NCBI GenBank assembly: GCA_028687575.1
Contig: JAQTZW010000002.1
Location: 186,001-250,000, forward strand
DNA: 64,000 nucleotides
From: Gallionella sp.
GTDB taxonomy: Bacteria > Pseudomonadota > Gammaproteobacteria > Burkholderiales > Gallionellaceae
Direction: 5' to 3'
The position numbers and the translations under genes were made by a program. The notes under the pieces were generated by a model that saw only the letters and a list, made by a program, of their open reading frames with translations, searched no databases and was not told the DNA's origin. Positions 36,908-45,530 of this stretch are shown in pieces; positions within the stretch are counted from its first letter, which is position 1, and every line of letters begins with the position of its first letter.

Positions 36908-38076
36908 ACTGGAGCACTGCCAACGACTTGAAAACCCAGTTGCTGCGCCTGTGGGAGCGCGGCGAATTGCTGCGCGATGCGGTCAACGGCAACCCGCGTT
37001 TTCCCTTGCGCTTGACGCTCAAAGGCCCGGCCTCGAACGACCTCACCGAGCGTTTCCAGGCGGTGCGCGCCTGGGTAGCGGCGCTGTCCGCCGCGCCGCA
37101 CCTGCGTCTGGAATGGCAGGAAGTACGCCACCGTGTGCAAGGCTCGCAGCGTTTACCGGCCAGTGCATGGGTAGATAGCCTCGAAGAAGCGCTGGCCTGG
37201 CTGGGCAAACGGCGCGACGGGCAGCGCTTCCAATCCCTGATTGACACCACCTGCCAGTCCCAGCCCGCCCTGCTCCCCTGGCTGGAAAAACGCCCGCTAC
37301 AGGTGCTGGAACTGGCGGACGACTGGCCGCTACTGCTGTCCATCGTGGGCTGGATGAAGGCGCATCCCCGCCCCGGCCTCTATCTGCGTCAGGTGGACTT
37401 GCCTGGCGTCCACAGCAAATTCATCGAATCTCATCGCGGTGTGCTGGCGGAACTGTTCGACCTTGCGCTGCCCGCAGATGCCATTGACACCACCAAGACC
37501 GGCGTCGCCCAGTTCGCCGCACGCTATGGCTTCCTCGACAAACCCCAGCGCCTGCGCTTTCGCCTGCTCGACCCGACGCTCCCGTGGGCGGACGGACTGA
37601 CCTGCCCGGACGTCACGCTGGATGCCGCCAGTTTCAGCCGCCTGCGGCTGCCGATCCGGCGCGTGTTCATCACCGAAAACGAAATCAACTTCCTCGCCTT
37701 CCCGCCCGTCGAACAGGCCGTGGTGGTTTTCGGCGCAGGCTACGGCTGGGAAGCGCTGGCGCAAAGCCGTTGGCTGCACAGCTGCACAATTTATTACTGG
37801 GGCGACCTCGACACCCACGGATTCGCCATCCTGGACCAACTGCGCCACCATTTTCCTCAGGCCATCTCCTTCCTTATGGATCGCGCCACGCTGGAAGGGC
37901 ATTCCTCAGCTTGGGGCTTCGAAACCACGCCGGTTCTGACCGAGCTATCCGGATTGACCGCTGCCGAGCGTGTCCTGTACGACGATCTGCGCTTCAATCG
38001 TATTTGTCAGGGGCTACGACTGGAGCAAGAGCGCATTGGATTTCTCTGGCTGAACCAAGCACTCTCTGCTCTTTGA
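36904..38076 (+). CDS. jetD: Wadjet nuclease subunit JetD (DUF3322/DUF2220, TOPRIM-like)
   Basis: A 390-residue protein with an N-terminal DUF3322 part (residues 1-190, [22 protein letters not shown]) and a C-terminal DUF2220 part. The latter carries TOPRIM-type acidic motifs: ITENEIN (E258/E260) and [10 protein letters not shown] (D301, D303). JetD is the subunit that cleaves plasmid DNA once it has been extruded. The start is a GTG that overlaps the jetC stop (GTGA). The catalytic residues look intact, so the system should be functional. It ends at 38076, and no further defence gene follows in this direction. Confidence 0.92.
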   Translation: MNWSTANDLKTQLLRLWERGELLRDAVNGNPRFPLRLTLKGPASNDLTERFQAVRAWVAALSAAPHLRLEWQEVRHRVQGSQRLPASAWVDSLEEALAWLGKRRDGQRFQSLIDTTCQSQPALLPWLEKRPLQVLELADDWPLLLSIVGWMKAHPRPGLYLRQVDLPGVHSKFIESHRGVLAELFDLALPADAIDTTKTGVAQFAARYGFLDKPQRLRFRLLDPTLPWADGLTCPDVTLDAASFSRLRLPIRRVFITENEINFLAFPPVEQAVVVFGAGYGWEALAQSRWLHSCTIYYWGDLDTHGFAILDQLRHHFPQAISFLMDRATLEGHSSAWGFETTPVLTELSGLTAAERVLYDDLRFNRICQGLRLEQERIGFLWLNQALSAL

Positions 38077-38268
38077 TAAAAGTGTGAGGCTGTTGCATCA
38101 AGCAACTTGTAGCAGTTCTTCCTTGCTCATTCTGATGATGACTGACCTCTGCTGTCAATCATAGAGTCCAACGGGTTAAGCAGCGCGTAATGTTGCATAG
38201 TAACGTTGCGTAAATTTTGCTGGGGATATCTTCATCATCTTCCTTTCCAATGTGACTGCAATTTTATG

Positions 38269-38709
38269 TCACCGTTGGAAGACGATTTTTCGGGGGAAGG
38301 TCATGGCGTACTTCTCCAGATTGCCGATCCATTGGCTGGCATGCCCGGAGGTCCACATCGGTGCTTTGATTTTGTGAAATTCAATGGCAAGGTTGCGGAA
38401 GGTGTTTTCGGCGATCTGCAAGGCTTTGACTTGTTGTTGCTTGGCAGCTTGTTTGATTGCGCTCGGATCACCGCCGTTTGCAATTACCTTGCGGGCATCT
38501 TCGCGACGCTCGCGGGCTTGGGATAACGATATTTCAGGATAGGTGCCGAGTGCCAGCAGTTTTTCTTTTCCGGCGAAACGATACTTGAGTCGCCAGCATT
38601 TCGAGCCTGTGGCTTTTACCAGTATATAGAGGCCGCCGCCATCTCCCAGCTTGTAATCCTTGGGTGCGGGTTTCGCTTTTTTGATTGCCACATCGGTTAG
38701 CTTGCTCAT
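38269..38709 (-). pseudogene. Truncated P4-type tyrosine integrase (N-terminal part only)
   Basis: The frame starts MSKLTDVAIKKAKPAPKDYKLGDGGGLYILV, the DUF4102/arm-type DNA-binding domain of P4-family integrases, continues with LALGTYPEISLSQARERREDAR and the start of the core-binding domain (FRNLAIEFHKIKAPMWTSGHASQWIGNLEKY), then ends. The catalytic domain (R-H-R-Y) is absent, so 147 residues remain of about 400. The last 15 residues after KYAMTFPRK show no family resemblance, marking the break. It lies 186 bp from the 3' end of tRNA-Ser, on the same strand. Confidence 0.88.
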
Positions 38710-38895
38710 GGCCGTGCCTGCTGGGGGTATCGGAAATTTCATCCGAGGGTATCATTGTCTGCGATACCCCCGGATGATGCAAGCTTGGATGAGATTGGTT
38801 GAAAAGGATTGAGTGGCTAATTCAGTTTAGTTTGATGTTTTATTTAATTATTCTGATTTGATCGAGATCGCCGGAGATGGCATGAGAATGGGTTC

Positions 38896-38985
38896 TGGCG
38901 GAGGCGGTGAGATTCGAACTCACGGAGGACTCTCATCCTCGCTAGTTTTCAAGACTAGTGCCTTAAACCGCTCGGCCACACCTCC
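38896..38985 (-). tRNA. tRNA-Ser (anticodon UGA)
   Basis: A class II tRNA of 90 bases including an encoded CCA (38898-38896). The acceptor stem GGAGGTG pairs with CGCCTCC with one G-U pair. The anticodon arm CTAGT-CTTGAAA-ACTAG presents TGA, decoding UCA/UCN. A long variable arm is formed by GAGGATGAGAGTCCTC, and the T arm contains GTTCGAATC. It is the likely original attachment site of the accessory region to its left. Confidence 0.95.
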
Positions 38986-39114
38986 TTGATCACTGACGGC
39001 GGCGCATAGTTGGGCCGGTCTTTGGAAGGCGCGCATTTTGACCGATGCGCCGTGCCTTGTCCAGAAAAATTGACGAAAAATTGCCGGTCTAGGCAGCAGA
39101 AATGCGGCGGATTC

Positions 39115-39558
39115 CTAGCCGCGCGTACAGTCCGCCCAGTTATTCGGGGTTTCGAACAGGCGGATGCGCTCCAGCTTCAGGTGGGTGCCGTAGGTGTCCT
39201 GATAGGCCGGGTCGAGCAGGTCGAAGGCGGCCTGCGCGAGATTTTCGGCGGTGGGGATGACATCCAGCACGACGGTCTTGTGGCCGGGCAGGGTGGCCAG
39301 GAAATCGCATACCTGGCGGTCGCCGCGATACACCAGAAAGGCGTGATCCCACAGGTTGACCAGCCGTTCCTTGGCGATGCGCTTGACGTCGGAGAAGTCT
39401 ATCACCATGCCCTGGTCGGACTGGCCTTCCGCGCTGATGATGTCGCCGGACAGGGTGATCTCGATCGCGTAGCGGTGGCCGTGCAAGTGTCTGCATTGGC
39501 TGTTGTGATTGGGGATGCGGTGTCCGGCATCGAATTCCAGGCGGCGGGTGATCTGCAT
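39115..39558 (-). CDS. queD: 6-pyruvoyl/6-carboxytetrahydropterin synthase QueD
   Basis: A 147-residue QueD-type enzyme. The zinc histidines lie in FDAGHRIPNHNSQCRHLHGHRY, which also holds the catalytic cysteine (C27 or nearby); LWDHAFLV and PTAENLA and the late ETPNNWADC complete the family pattern. QueD makes 6-carboxy-tetrahydropterin in the pathway to queuosine. It is isolated from other que genes in this window. The ATG at 39558 precedes MQITRRLEFDAGH. Confidence 0.94.
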   Translation of the reverse strand: MQITRRLEFDAGHRIPNHNSQCRHLHGHRYAIEITLSGDIISAEGQSDQGMVIDFSDVKRIAKERLVNLWDHAFLVYRGDRQVCDFLATLPGHKTVVLDVIPTAENLAQAAFDLLDPAYQDTYGTHLKLERIRLFETPNNWADCTRG

Positions 39559-39619
39559 GATGGGGGCAATGTTTTGAATTGGCGCGGATTATAGCATCGC
39601 GGCGGAATTCCCCGTTCGG

Positions 39620-41581
39620 TCATGGCCGGGCGGAGAATCGCCGGACTGCGCGGATGAATTCGCGCCGGGCGTGCGGGTCGCGGGCCACCGCGTAGCGCAG
39701 CGTGATGTAGCGCGCGGCGAGGTCCTGCACGGATGCGCTCAAGTCGGGGCGGGCGGCGCTGACGCGCAGCGCATAGTCCCACGGGCCTTCGTGGGGTTCG
39801 CGCGGCAATCCGGCGCGCGCCAGTTTGCGGCATAGCCTGAGCCAGGCGGCCTGGGTCTGGTCGGGACGGCTGGCGATCAGGCGGCGCAGCATGAACAGCG
39901 CAAACAGACCGATCAGTGCCGCCAGCGCGACCAGGATGTTGATCGCCATCTGCCGCCATTCCAGCGAGTCCAGGCCGAATCGGGACAGGAAGGCGAACTG
40001 GCGCTCGCTGTCGTAGCCGATCACCCACTGGTTCCAGCGGTTGGTCACCGAGTCCAGGTTCAGGCGCAACTCGCGCAGCCATTGCGGCGGGTCGCGCGCC
40101 AGGAAGGGCAGTGCCGCGTTGTCCGGCAGCGCGGCGGACAGCCCGCGTTCCACCCGTTCCGGCGCGATGGCGGCGGTCGGGTCCACGCGCAGCCAGCCTT
40201 TGTCCGCCAGCCAGACTTCCGCCCAAGCGTGGGCATCCGACTGGCGCACGATGTAGTAATTGCCGTAGGCGTTGTATTCGCCGCCCTGATAGCCGTTCAC
40301 CACACGCGCCGGGACGCCGGCGGCGCGCATCAGGAACACGAAGGCCGCCGCGTAGTGTTCGCAGAAGCCCTGCCGGGTGGCGAACAGGAACTCGTCCATG
40401 CCGTTCGGGCCGGTCAGCGGCGGCGGCTCCAGCGTGTAGTGGAATTCCTGCCGGTTGAAGTAGTCCAGCGCGCGGCGCACCACGGCGGCGGCATCCGGGC
40501 TTGCAGCGCGCCATTCTGCCGCCAGTTGGCGGGTGCGCGGGTTGATGCCCTGCGGCAGCTGCAACGCGCGGCGCAGTTGCCGGTGGGATTCTTCCAGATT
40601 GGCGCGGAAGGCGAGCTGGGAGCGTGCCTCGTAGCGCAGCCGCGCGTTGACGGGCGCTGCGCTGAACACCTGAAAATCTTCGTGCATGGTGGCCGCTGTC
40701 GAGATGCGGTCCGGCATGTCCAGCACGAACAGCCAGGGCTTGTTGTTTGGTTCCAGCGTCACGGTGTATTCGACCGGCTGACCGATGTCGGCGAAGGTCG
40801 GCTGGACGGCGTCCAGCGCACGGCCCGCAGTCCAGGTCTGGCCGTCGAAATGCCACAGCACCGGCCCGCGCCAGTACATCTGGTCGCGGCGCGGCGGCGC
40901 GCCCTGGTAGACGACGCGGAACGCCACTTCGTCGGACAGCGCCAGCCGCCCCATGCTGCCAGGCGACATCCGGTCGTCCAGCCCGGAACGGGCGAACGCG
41001 TCGTTCGGCAATCCCCACAGCGGGCCTTGCACGCGCGGGAACAGCACGAACAGCACCAGCATCAGCGGGATGGCCTGTGCCAGCAGCGTGGCCGCGATGC
41101 GCAAGCGCGGCCTGAATGCGCAGCCCGGCGCGTAAAGCTGTATCCAGGTGGTGACGATCACCAGCAGCGTGGCCAGCATGTACAGGCCGATCGCCAGACT
41201 CTGCGTATACAGGAAGTTGGTGATGATGACGAAGCAGGCGAGCAGCAGGGTCGCCACCGCGTCGCGGCGGGTGTTGAGTTCCAGCAGCTTGAAGGAGGCC
41301 AGCAGCATCAGCAGGGCGACGCCGGCGTCGCGTCCGAACAGCGTGTGGTATTGGCCGAGGATGCAGCCGGCGCCCGCCAGGGTGAGCGCGGTCAGCAGCA
41401 GGCGGCCGGGCAGCGGGTGGCCGCTCACGGTGAGATGGAAGCGCCATACCAGCAGCGCTGCGCACAGCGCGATCTCCCAGCCTGGCAGGTGGATGGCGTG
41501 CGGTGCGACCACCATCAGCACGCTCGACAGCAGGCCGTAAAGCAGCGGCGTGTTGAGTGGCGGGCTGGCGGGCGCGCTCAT
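39620..41581 (-). CDS. Membrane transglutaminase-like protein TgpA
   Basis: A 653-residue protein with about six membrane helices in residues 10-180, a periplasmic transglutaminase-like domain and a further helix near 545-565 (ILVALAALIGLFALFML). The Cys-His-Asp triad is visible: C407 in RQGFCEHYAAAFV, H451 in SDAHAWAEVWL and D467 in WLRVDPT. The C-terminal 85 residues match the DUF4129-like tail. The start at 41581 overlaps the DUF58 gene by four bases; an ATG at 41650 would lie inside that gene. The related Pseudomonas protein TgpA is essential, though its substrate is unknown. Confidence 0.92.
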   Translation of the reverse strand: MSAPASPPLNTPLLYGLLSSVLMVVAPHAIHLPGWEIALCAALLVWRFHLTVSGHPLPGRLLLTALTLAGAGCILGQYHTLFGRDAGVALLMLLASFKLLELNTRRDAVATLLLACFVIITNFLYTQSLAIGLYMLATLLVIVTTWIQLYAPGCAFRPRLRIAATLLAQAIPLMLVLFVLFPRVQGPLWGLPNDAFARSGLDDRMSPGSMGRLALSDEVAFRVVYQGAPPRRDQMYWRGPVLWHFDGQTWTAGRALDAVQPTFADIGQPVEYTVTLEPNNKPWLFVLDMPDRISTAATMHEDFQVFSAAPVNARLRYEARSQLAFRANLEESHRQLRRALQLPQGINPRTRQLAAEWRAASPDAAAVVRRALDYFNRQEFHYTLEPPPLTGPNGMDEFLFATRQGFCEHYAAAFVFLMRAAGVPARVVNGYQGGEYNAYGNYYIVRQSDAHAWAEVWLADKGWLRVDPTAAIAPERVERGLSAALPDNAALPFLARDPPQWLRELRLNLDSVTNRWNQWVIGYDSERQFAFLSRFGLDSLEWRQMAINILVALAALIGLFALFMLRRLIASRPDQTQAAWLRLCRKLARAGLPREPHEGPWDYALRVSAARPDLSASVQDLAARYITLRYAVARDPHARREFIRAVRRFSARP

Positions 41582-42555
41582 CGGCGGCCTCCGGCAGCGG
41601 CGGGCGATTTCATCTCGACCGGCCCGCTCAGCGCGATGCGGGTCAGGCATTCGTCACGATGGCTGTCGCCGTTGGCGGGCGGCAATTCGCCGTCCGGCAG
41701 GCGCAGGCCGTAACGCAACCCCGCCGCCTCGGCGTCCAGCACCCAGCGCGTCAGGCGCGACAGCTTGTCTTCCAGTTCCGCATCGGTCGCGTCCGCGAGA
41801 TTCAGCCACAACTCGTCGCCGGACTGGCTGGCGAATTGCTTGACCTGCAGGCCGCGCCCGCCGGCCCAGGCTTTCCACGCGATGCGCGGCAGGGCATCGC
41901 CCGGCTGATAGCCGCGCAGCCCGGCGAAGTCGTCATCGCCGGCGATGGTGCGTTTCCCCTCGCCATCCGGCGCATCGCCCGGTGGTAGCGCCGCCTGTGG
42001 CATCGCTCGGGCATAGACCAGGAGGCGCGTGTCGAAATGCAGGTAAGACCAGGCGTGGAACAGGCCTAGCGGGAACTCGGTGTAAAGCCGCAACCGCCCG
42101 GTTTGCAGCCAGCCGCGCCGCCGCGTGGGCAGCGGGAAGCGGACCGGATGGTCGCCCGTCCCGGCCAAGTCGAACGTCACCGTCGTGCCGTCCTCGCCGG
42201 TCAGGCAAAGCTGGTAGCGCGGCCAGCGGCTGGCGAAGTGCAGCACGAAATTGGCCGTCTCGCCGCAGAACACGGGTTCGGCGCGTCCGGCGCGTATCTC
42301 CAGATGTGCCAGGTTGCGGAAGGCGTGCAGCATGGACATCACCGCCATCATCGCCAGCAAAAAGGTCAGCACATAGCCCAGACTGAGCGCGTAGTTGATG
42401 CTGCCCAGCAGCATCAACAGCAGCAGCGCTGCCAGTGCCAGCCCCTGGCGGGTGGGCAGGATGAAGATGCGCCGCTGCGTCAGCACCACCGGGCCGTGCT
42501 CGATGGTCGGGCGGAACAGCCAGTTGCGGAACTTTTGGCGGAGCGCGTCGGACAC
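41578..42555 (-). CDS. DUF58 domain membrane protein
   Basis: A 325-residue protein with two membrane helices (about residues 35-75: GLALAALLLLMLLGSINYALSLGYVLTFLLAMMAVM), followed by a beta-sandwich region and a DUF58 domain with DFAGLRGYQPGDALPRIAWKAWA near residue 210. This von Willebrand factor A-like protein is typically encoded between a MoxR ATPase and TgpA. The unit is proposed to act in assembly or folding of envelope complexes. The gene is 29 bp after moxR and overlaps tgpA by four bases. Confidence 0.92.
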   Translation of the reverse strand: MSDALRQKFRNWLFRPTIEHGPVVLTQRRIFILPTRQGLALAALLLLMLLGSINYALSLGYVLTFLLAMMAVMSMLHAFRNLAHLEIRAGRAEPVFCGETANFVLHFASRWPRYQLCLTGEDGTTVTFDLAGTGDHPVRFPLPTRRRGWLQTGRLRLYTEFPLGLFHAWSYLHFDTRLLVYARAMPQAALPPGDAPDGEGKRTIAGDDDFAGLRGYQPGDALPRIAWKAWAGGRGLQVKQFASQSGDELWLNLADATDAELEDKLSRLTRWVLDAEAAGLRYGLRLPDGELPPANGDSHRDECLTRIALSGPVEMKSPAAAGGRR

Positions 42556-42584
42556 GGCGGGTCGGGTCGGCGGTGGGCGGGTCG

Positions 42585-43514
42585 TCAGGGCAGCGCGACC
42601 GCTTTGATCAGTTCGCGCGCCAGCGTGTCGGGATCGGCCTTGCGGAATTCGCTGGCACTGTGCAGGCGGTGGCTGACCACGCCGGGCAGCACGGTCTGCA
42701 CGTCTTCGGGGATCACCGCGTCGCGCTCGTCCAGCAGCGCCCAGGCGCGCGCGGCGGCCAGCAGCGACAGGCCGGCGCGCGGGCTGAGTCCATGCTGATA
42801 TTGTCCCGATTCGCGGCTGTATCGCAGGATGGCCTGCACATAATCGAGCAGCGCGTCCGACACGTGCACGGCCTTGACGCGCTGTTGCAGGCCCAGCAAC
42901 TCGGCGGCAGTCATCTGCGGTTTGAGCCGCGAGACGATCTCGCGCCGGTCTATGCCCGCCAGCAGGCCGCGCTCCGAATGTGCGTCGGGATAGCCCATCT
43001 GGATGCGCATCAGGAAGCGGTCGAGCTGCGATTCGGGCAGCGGGAAGGTGCCGACCTGGAAGGACGGGTTCTGTGTGGCGATGACGAAGAACGGTGCGGG
43101 CAGCGGGCGCGTCACGCCTTCGATGGTGACCTGCTGCTCTTCCATCGCCTCCAGCAGCGCGCTCTGCGCCTTGGGCGTGGCGCGGTTCACCTCGTCGGCC
43201 AGGATCATCTGCGCGAAGATCGGGCCGGGGTGGAACTTGAACTGTCCGTTGTCGGTGGCAGCGGTGCGCTCATACACCGACACGCCCAGGATGTCGGCGG
43301 GCAGCAGGTCGCTGGTGAACTGGATGCGCTGGAACTCCAGCCCCAGCGTGCGTGCCAGCACCTGTGCCAGCGTGGTCTTGCCGACCCCCGGCAGGTCTTC
43401 GATCAGCAGATGACCGCGCGCCAACAGGCAGGCCAGCGCAAAGCGTATCTGCTGCGGCTTGCCCAGGATGGTGCTTTCAATCTGGGCGATGGCATTTTGC
43501 AGGGACTGGCTCAT
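42585..43514 (-). CDS. MoxR family AAA+ ATPase
   Basis: A 309-residue MoxR-type AAA+ ATPase. Walker A LPGVGKTTLAQ lies near residue 40-50, Walker B LADEVNRATPKAQSALLEAMEE near 110, and ATQNP(SF) near 150, with sensor 2 region SPRAGLSLLAAARAWAL late in the protein. It starts MSQSLQNAIAQIESTILGKPQQI; the longer frame from 43601 only reads through the GTGAAAN repeats. MoxR proteins act as chaperone-like ATPases together with VWA proteins, here the DUF58 protein next to it. Confidence 0.93.
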   Translation of the reverse strand: MSQSLQNAIAQIESTILGKPQQIRFALACLLARGHLLIEDLPGVGKTTLAQVLARTLGLEFQRIQFTSDLLPADILGVSVYERTAATDNGQFKFHPGPIFAQMILADEVNRATPKAQSALLEAMEEQQVTIEGVTRPLPAPFFVIATQNPSFQVGTFPLPESQLDRFLMRIQMGYPDAHSERGLLAGIDRREIVSRLKPQMTAAELLGLQQRVKAVHVSDALLDYVQAILRYSRESGQYQHGLSPRAGLSLLAAARAWALLDERDAVIPEDVQTVLPGVVSHRLHSASEFRKADPDTLARELIKAVALP

Positions 43515-43531
43515 GGGGTTCCTTCCATAAC

Positions 43532-43655
43532 GTGAAAGGTGAAACGTGAAAGGTGAAATGTATGAGGCGGAACGCGTAGCGGGTTTTGTTTCACGTTTCA
43601 CTTTTCACATTTCACGCTCTTGGATTCGTTTCACCTTTCACTTTTCACATTTCAC
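43532..43655. repeat. Inverted arrays of GTGAAAN heptads
   Basis: Four perfect heptads GTGAAAN run from 43532 to 43559. Twelve perfect heptads in all are present: the complementary form NTTTCAC occurs four times at 43588-43615 and four times at 43628-43655. The first array can pair with either of the other two, giving a long hairpin with a 28-base loop or a larger one. Only the last base of each heptad varies. It lies between moxR and the Mth938-like gene, close to the gene starts and stops. Confidence 0.95.
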
Positions 43656-43661
43656 GAGTTT

Positions 43662-44030
43662 TCAGATCAAAATTGCCGCGACTACCTTGCGGTCTTCGGC
43701 GACCAGGATGTTGTAGGTGCGGCAGGCGGCGGGGGTGGTCATGCATTCCACGCCGATGCCGGCATCGGTCAGCGCGCGGTACAGGCGCGGGTGGGCGAAG
43801 CGTTGCTGCGGCCCGGTGCCCAGCAGCAGCACTTCGGGTTTCAGTGCCAGAAAGTATTCGAAGACGGCTTCGTTCAGCGCGTCGAAATCGCCGCTGTGCC
43901 AGTCATCGCGGACCGCTTCGGCAGTGACCACGATGTTGGTGTCGTAGCGTTCGCGGTTGATTAGCACGTGGTCGTCGGCATGGCCGGTGAACAGTTTGAT
44001 GTCGCCGAGATTGGTCAGTTGTAGTTTCAC
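43662..44030 (-). CDS. Mth938-like domain protein (DUF498/DUF598)
   Basis: A 122-residue protein with the Mth938 fold pattern: YDTNIVVTAEAV, a LKPEVLLLGTGPQQRF block near residue 70-85, and GIGVECMTTPAACRTYNILVAEDRKVVAAILI at the end. Function is unknown; mitochondrial NDUFAF3, a complex I assembly factor, is a relative. I take the GTG at 44030 as the start because GAGG lies six bases upstream; a TTG at 44048 is the alternative. The gene stops 7 bp from the heptad repeats. Confidence 0.88.
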   Translation of the reverse strand: MKLQLTNLGDIKLFTGHADDHVLINRERYDTNIVVTAEAVRDDWHSGDFDALNEAVFEYFLALKPEVLLLGTGPQQRFAHPRLYRALTDAGIGVECMTTPAACRTYNILVAEDRKVVAAILI

Positions 44031-44192
44031 GATGTCCTCTTCCTTCAATGGCGCGGAGTGTAGAGGTTCGCCGCCGCCCGCGTCAAACGCTCCGGGGTTG
44101 CGCTTCCTGTTTGCCGTGCGCGGGATGCGCAGGTAAAATCACGCACTTTCGCGCACGGCCCGACCTGCGCGCCACTTTCGAGACTCACGACT

Positions 44193-45428
44193 TTGAAACC
44201 AATACTGAAATCCGCCAAGCTTTCCAACGTGTGCTACGACATTCGCGGGCCGGTGATGGAGCGTGCCAAGCAGATGGAAGAAGAAGGTCAGCGCATCATC
44301 AAGCTGAACATTGGCAATCTGGCGCCGTTCGGTTTTGAAGCACCGGAAGAAATTCAGCAGGACGTGATCCTGAACCTGCCGAATTCCTCCGGCTATTCCG
44401 ATTCCAAGGGCATGTTCGCGGCGCGCAAGGCGATCATGCATTACTGCCAGTCCAAAAATATCCGGGGCGTCGGGCTGGATGACATCTACATCGGCAACGG
44501 CGCGTCCGAGCTGATCGTGATGGCGATGCAGGGGCTGCTCAACACCGGCGACGAGGTGCTGGTGCCCGCGCCCGACTACCCGCTGTGGACGGCGGCGGTC
44601 ACGCTGGCTGGCGGCACGCCGCGCCATTACCTGTGCGACGAGGCCAACGCGTGGAATCCCGACCTGGCTGACATGCGCAGCAAGATCACGGCAAACACGC
44701 GCGCCATCGTCATCATCAACCCGAACAACCCGACCGGCGCGCTGTATTCGGACGACATCCTCAAGGAGATCATTCAGATCGCCCGCGAGCACCATCTGGT
44801 GATCTTCGCCGACGAGATCTACGACAAGATGCTGTATGACGGCGCGACGCACACTTCGATCGCCTCGCTGGCTGACGACGTGCTGTTCGTCACGCTGAAC
44901 GGCCTGTCCAAGAACTATCGCGCCTGCGGCTATCGTTCCGGCTGGATGGTGATTTCGGGCGAAAAGAAGCACGCGCAGGACTACATCAACGGCCTGACCA
45001 TACTGGCCTCGATGCGTCTGTGCTCCAACGTGCCGGGGCAGTTCGCCATCCAGACCGCGCTGGGCGGCTACCAGAGCATCAATGACCTGGTCGCGCCAAG
45101 CGGGCGGCTGACCCGGCAGCGCGATCTGGCCTATGAGATGCTGACCGCCATTCCCGGCGTGAGTTGCGTCAAACCCAAGGCCGGCCTGTACCTGTTCCCG
45201 CGTTTCGACCCGAAGGTTTATCCGATCGAGAACGACCAGCATTTCATCCTCGAGCTGCTGGAGGAGGAGCGCGTGCTGGTGGTGCAGGGCACCGGTTTCA
45301 ACTGGCCGAACACCGATCACATGCGCATCGTCTTCCTGCCCAATGCGGACGACCTGCGCGACGCCATCAATCGTCTGGCGCGCTTCCTGGAAAATTACCG
45401 CAAGCGTCACGGCACGGATAAGGCGTGA
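44193..45428 (+). CDS. alaA: Pyridoxal-phosphate aminotransferase, AlaA-like (alanine/glutamate-pyruvate)
   Basis: A 411-residue class I aminotransferase. It starts at a TTG (MKPILKSAKLSNVCYDIRGPV), the N-terminus of AlaA-type enzymes. Conserved blocks include IGNGASELIVMAMQGLL, INPNNPTGALYS, FADEIYDKMLYDG, and LNGLSKNYRACGYRSGW with the PLP-binding lysine. It makes alanine from pyruvate and glutamate. It lies directly upstream of hom, the usual order in Betaproteobacteria, but separated from it by a second GTGAAAN block that begins at its stop codon. Confidence 0.92.
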   Translation: MKPILKSAKLSNVCYDIRGPVMERAKQMEEEGQRIIKLNIGNLAPFGFEAPEEIQQDVILNLPNSSGYSDSKGMFAARKAIMHYCQSKNIRGVGLDDIYIGNGASELIVMAMQGLLNTGDEVLVPAPDYPLWTAAVTLAGGTPRHYLCDEANAWNPDLADMRSKITANTRAIVIINPNNPTGALYSDDILKEIIQIAREHHLVIFADEIYDKMLYDGATHTSIASLADDVLFVTLNGLSKNYRACGYRSGWMVISGEKKHAQDYINGLTILASMRLCSNVPGQFAIQTALGGYQSINDLVAPSGRLTRQRDLAYEMLTAIPGVSCVKPKAGLYLFPRFDPKVYPIENDQHFILELLEEERVLVVQGTGFNWPNTDHMRIVFLPNADDLRDAINRLARFLENYRKRHGTDKA

Positions 45429-45519
45429 AACGGGAAAGGTGAAAGGTAGAACCGATATGGCTTTTACGTTTCACGTTTCACTTTTCCCCTTTCACAGTTT
45501 TTCACATTTCACTTTTCAC
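45425..45519. repeat. Second block of inverted GTGAAAN heptads
   Basis: Three heptads at 45425-45445 (GTGAAAC, GGGAAAG, GTGAAAG) face complementary NTTTCAC units: four at 45468-45495, one of which reads TTTTCCC, and three more at 45499-45519. The first heptad contains the stop codon of alaA. The block ends 12 bp before hom starts. The motif is the same as at 43532-43655 but the repeats are less perfect. Confidence 0.93.
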
Positions 45520-45530
45520 ATGATTAAATT

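Noticed and set aside
40082..41713. Plus-strand frame of 543 codons opposite tgpA
   Set aside because: Antisense to tgpA, whose catalytic triad is clear; the translation has only low-complexity Gln/Arg/Val/His content.
43532..43655. CRISPR array
   Set aside because: Units are seven bases long with no spacers and occur in both orientations; there are no cas genes nearby.
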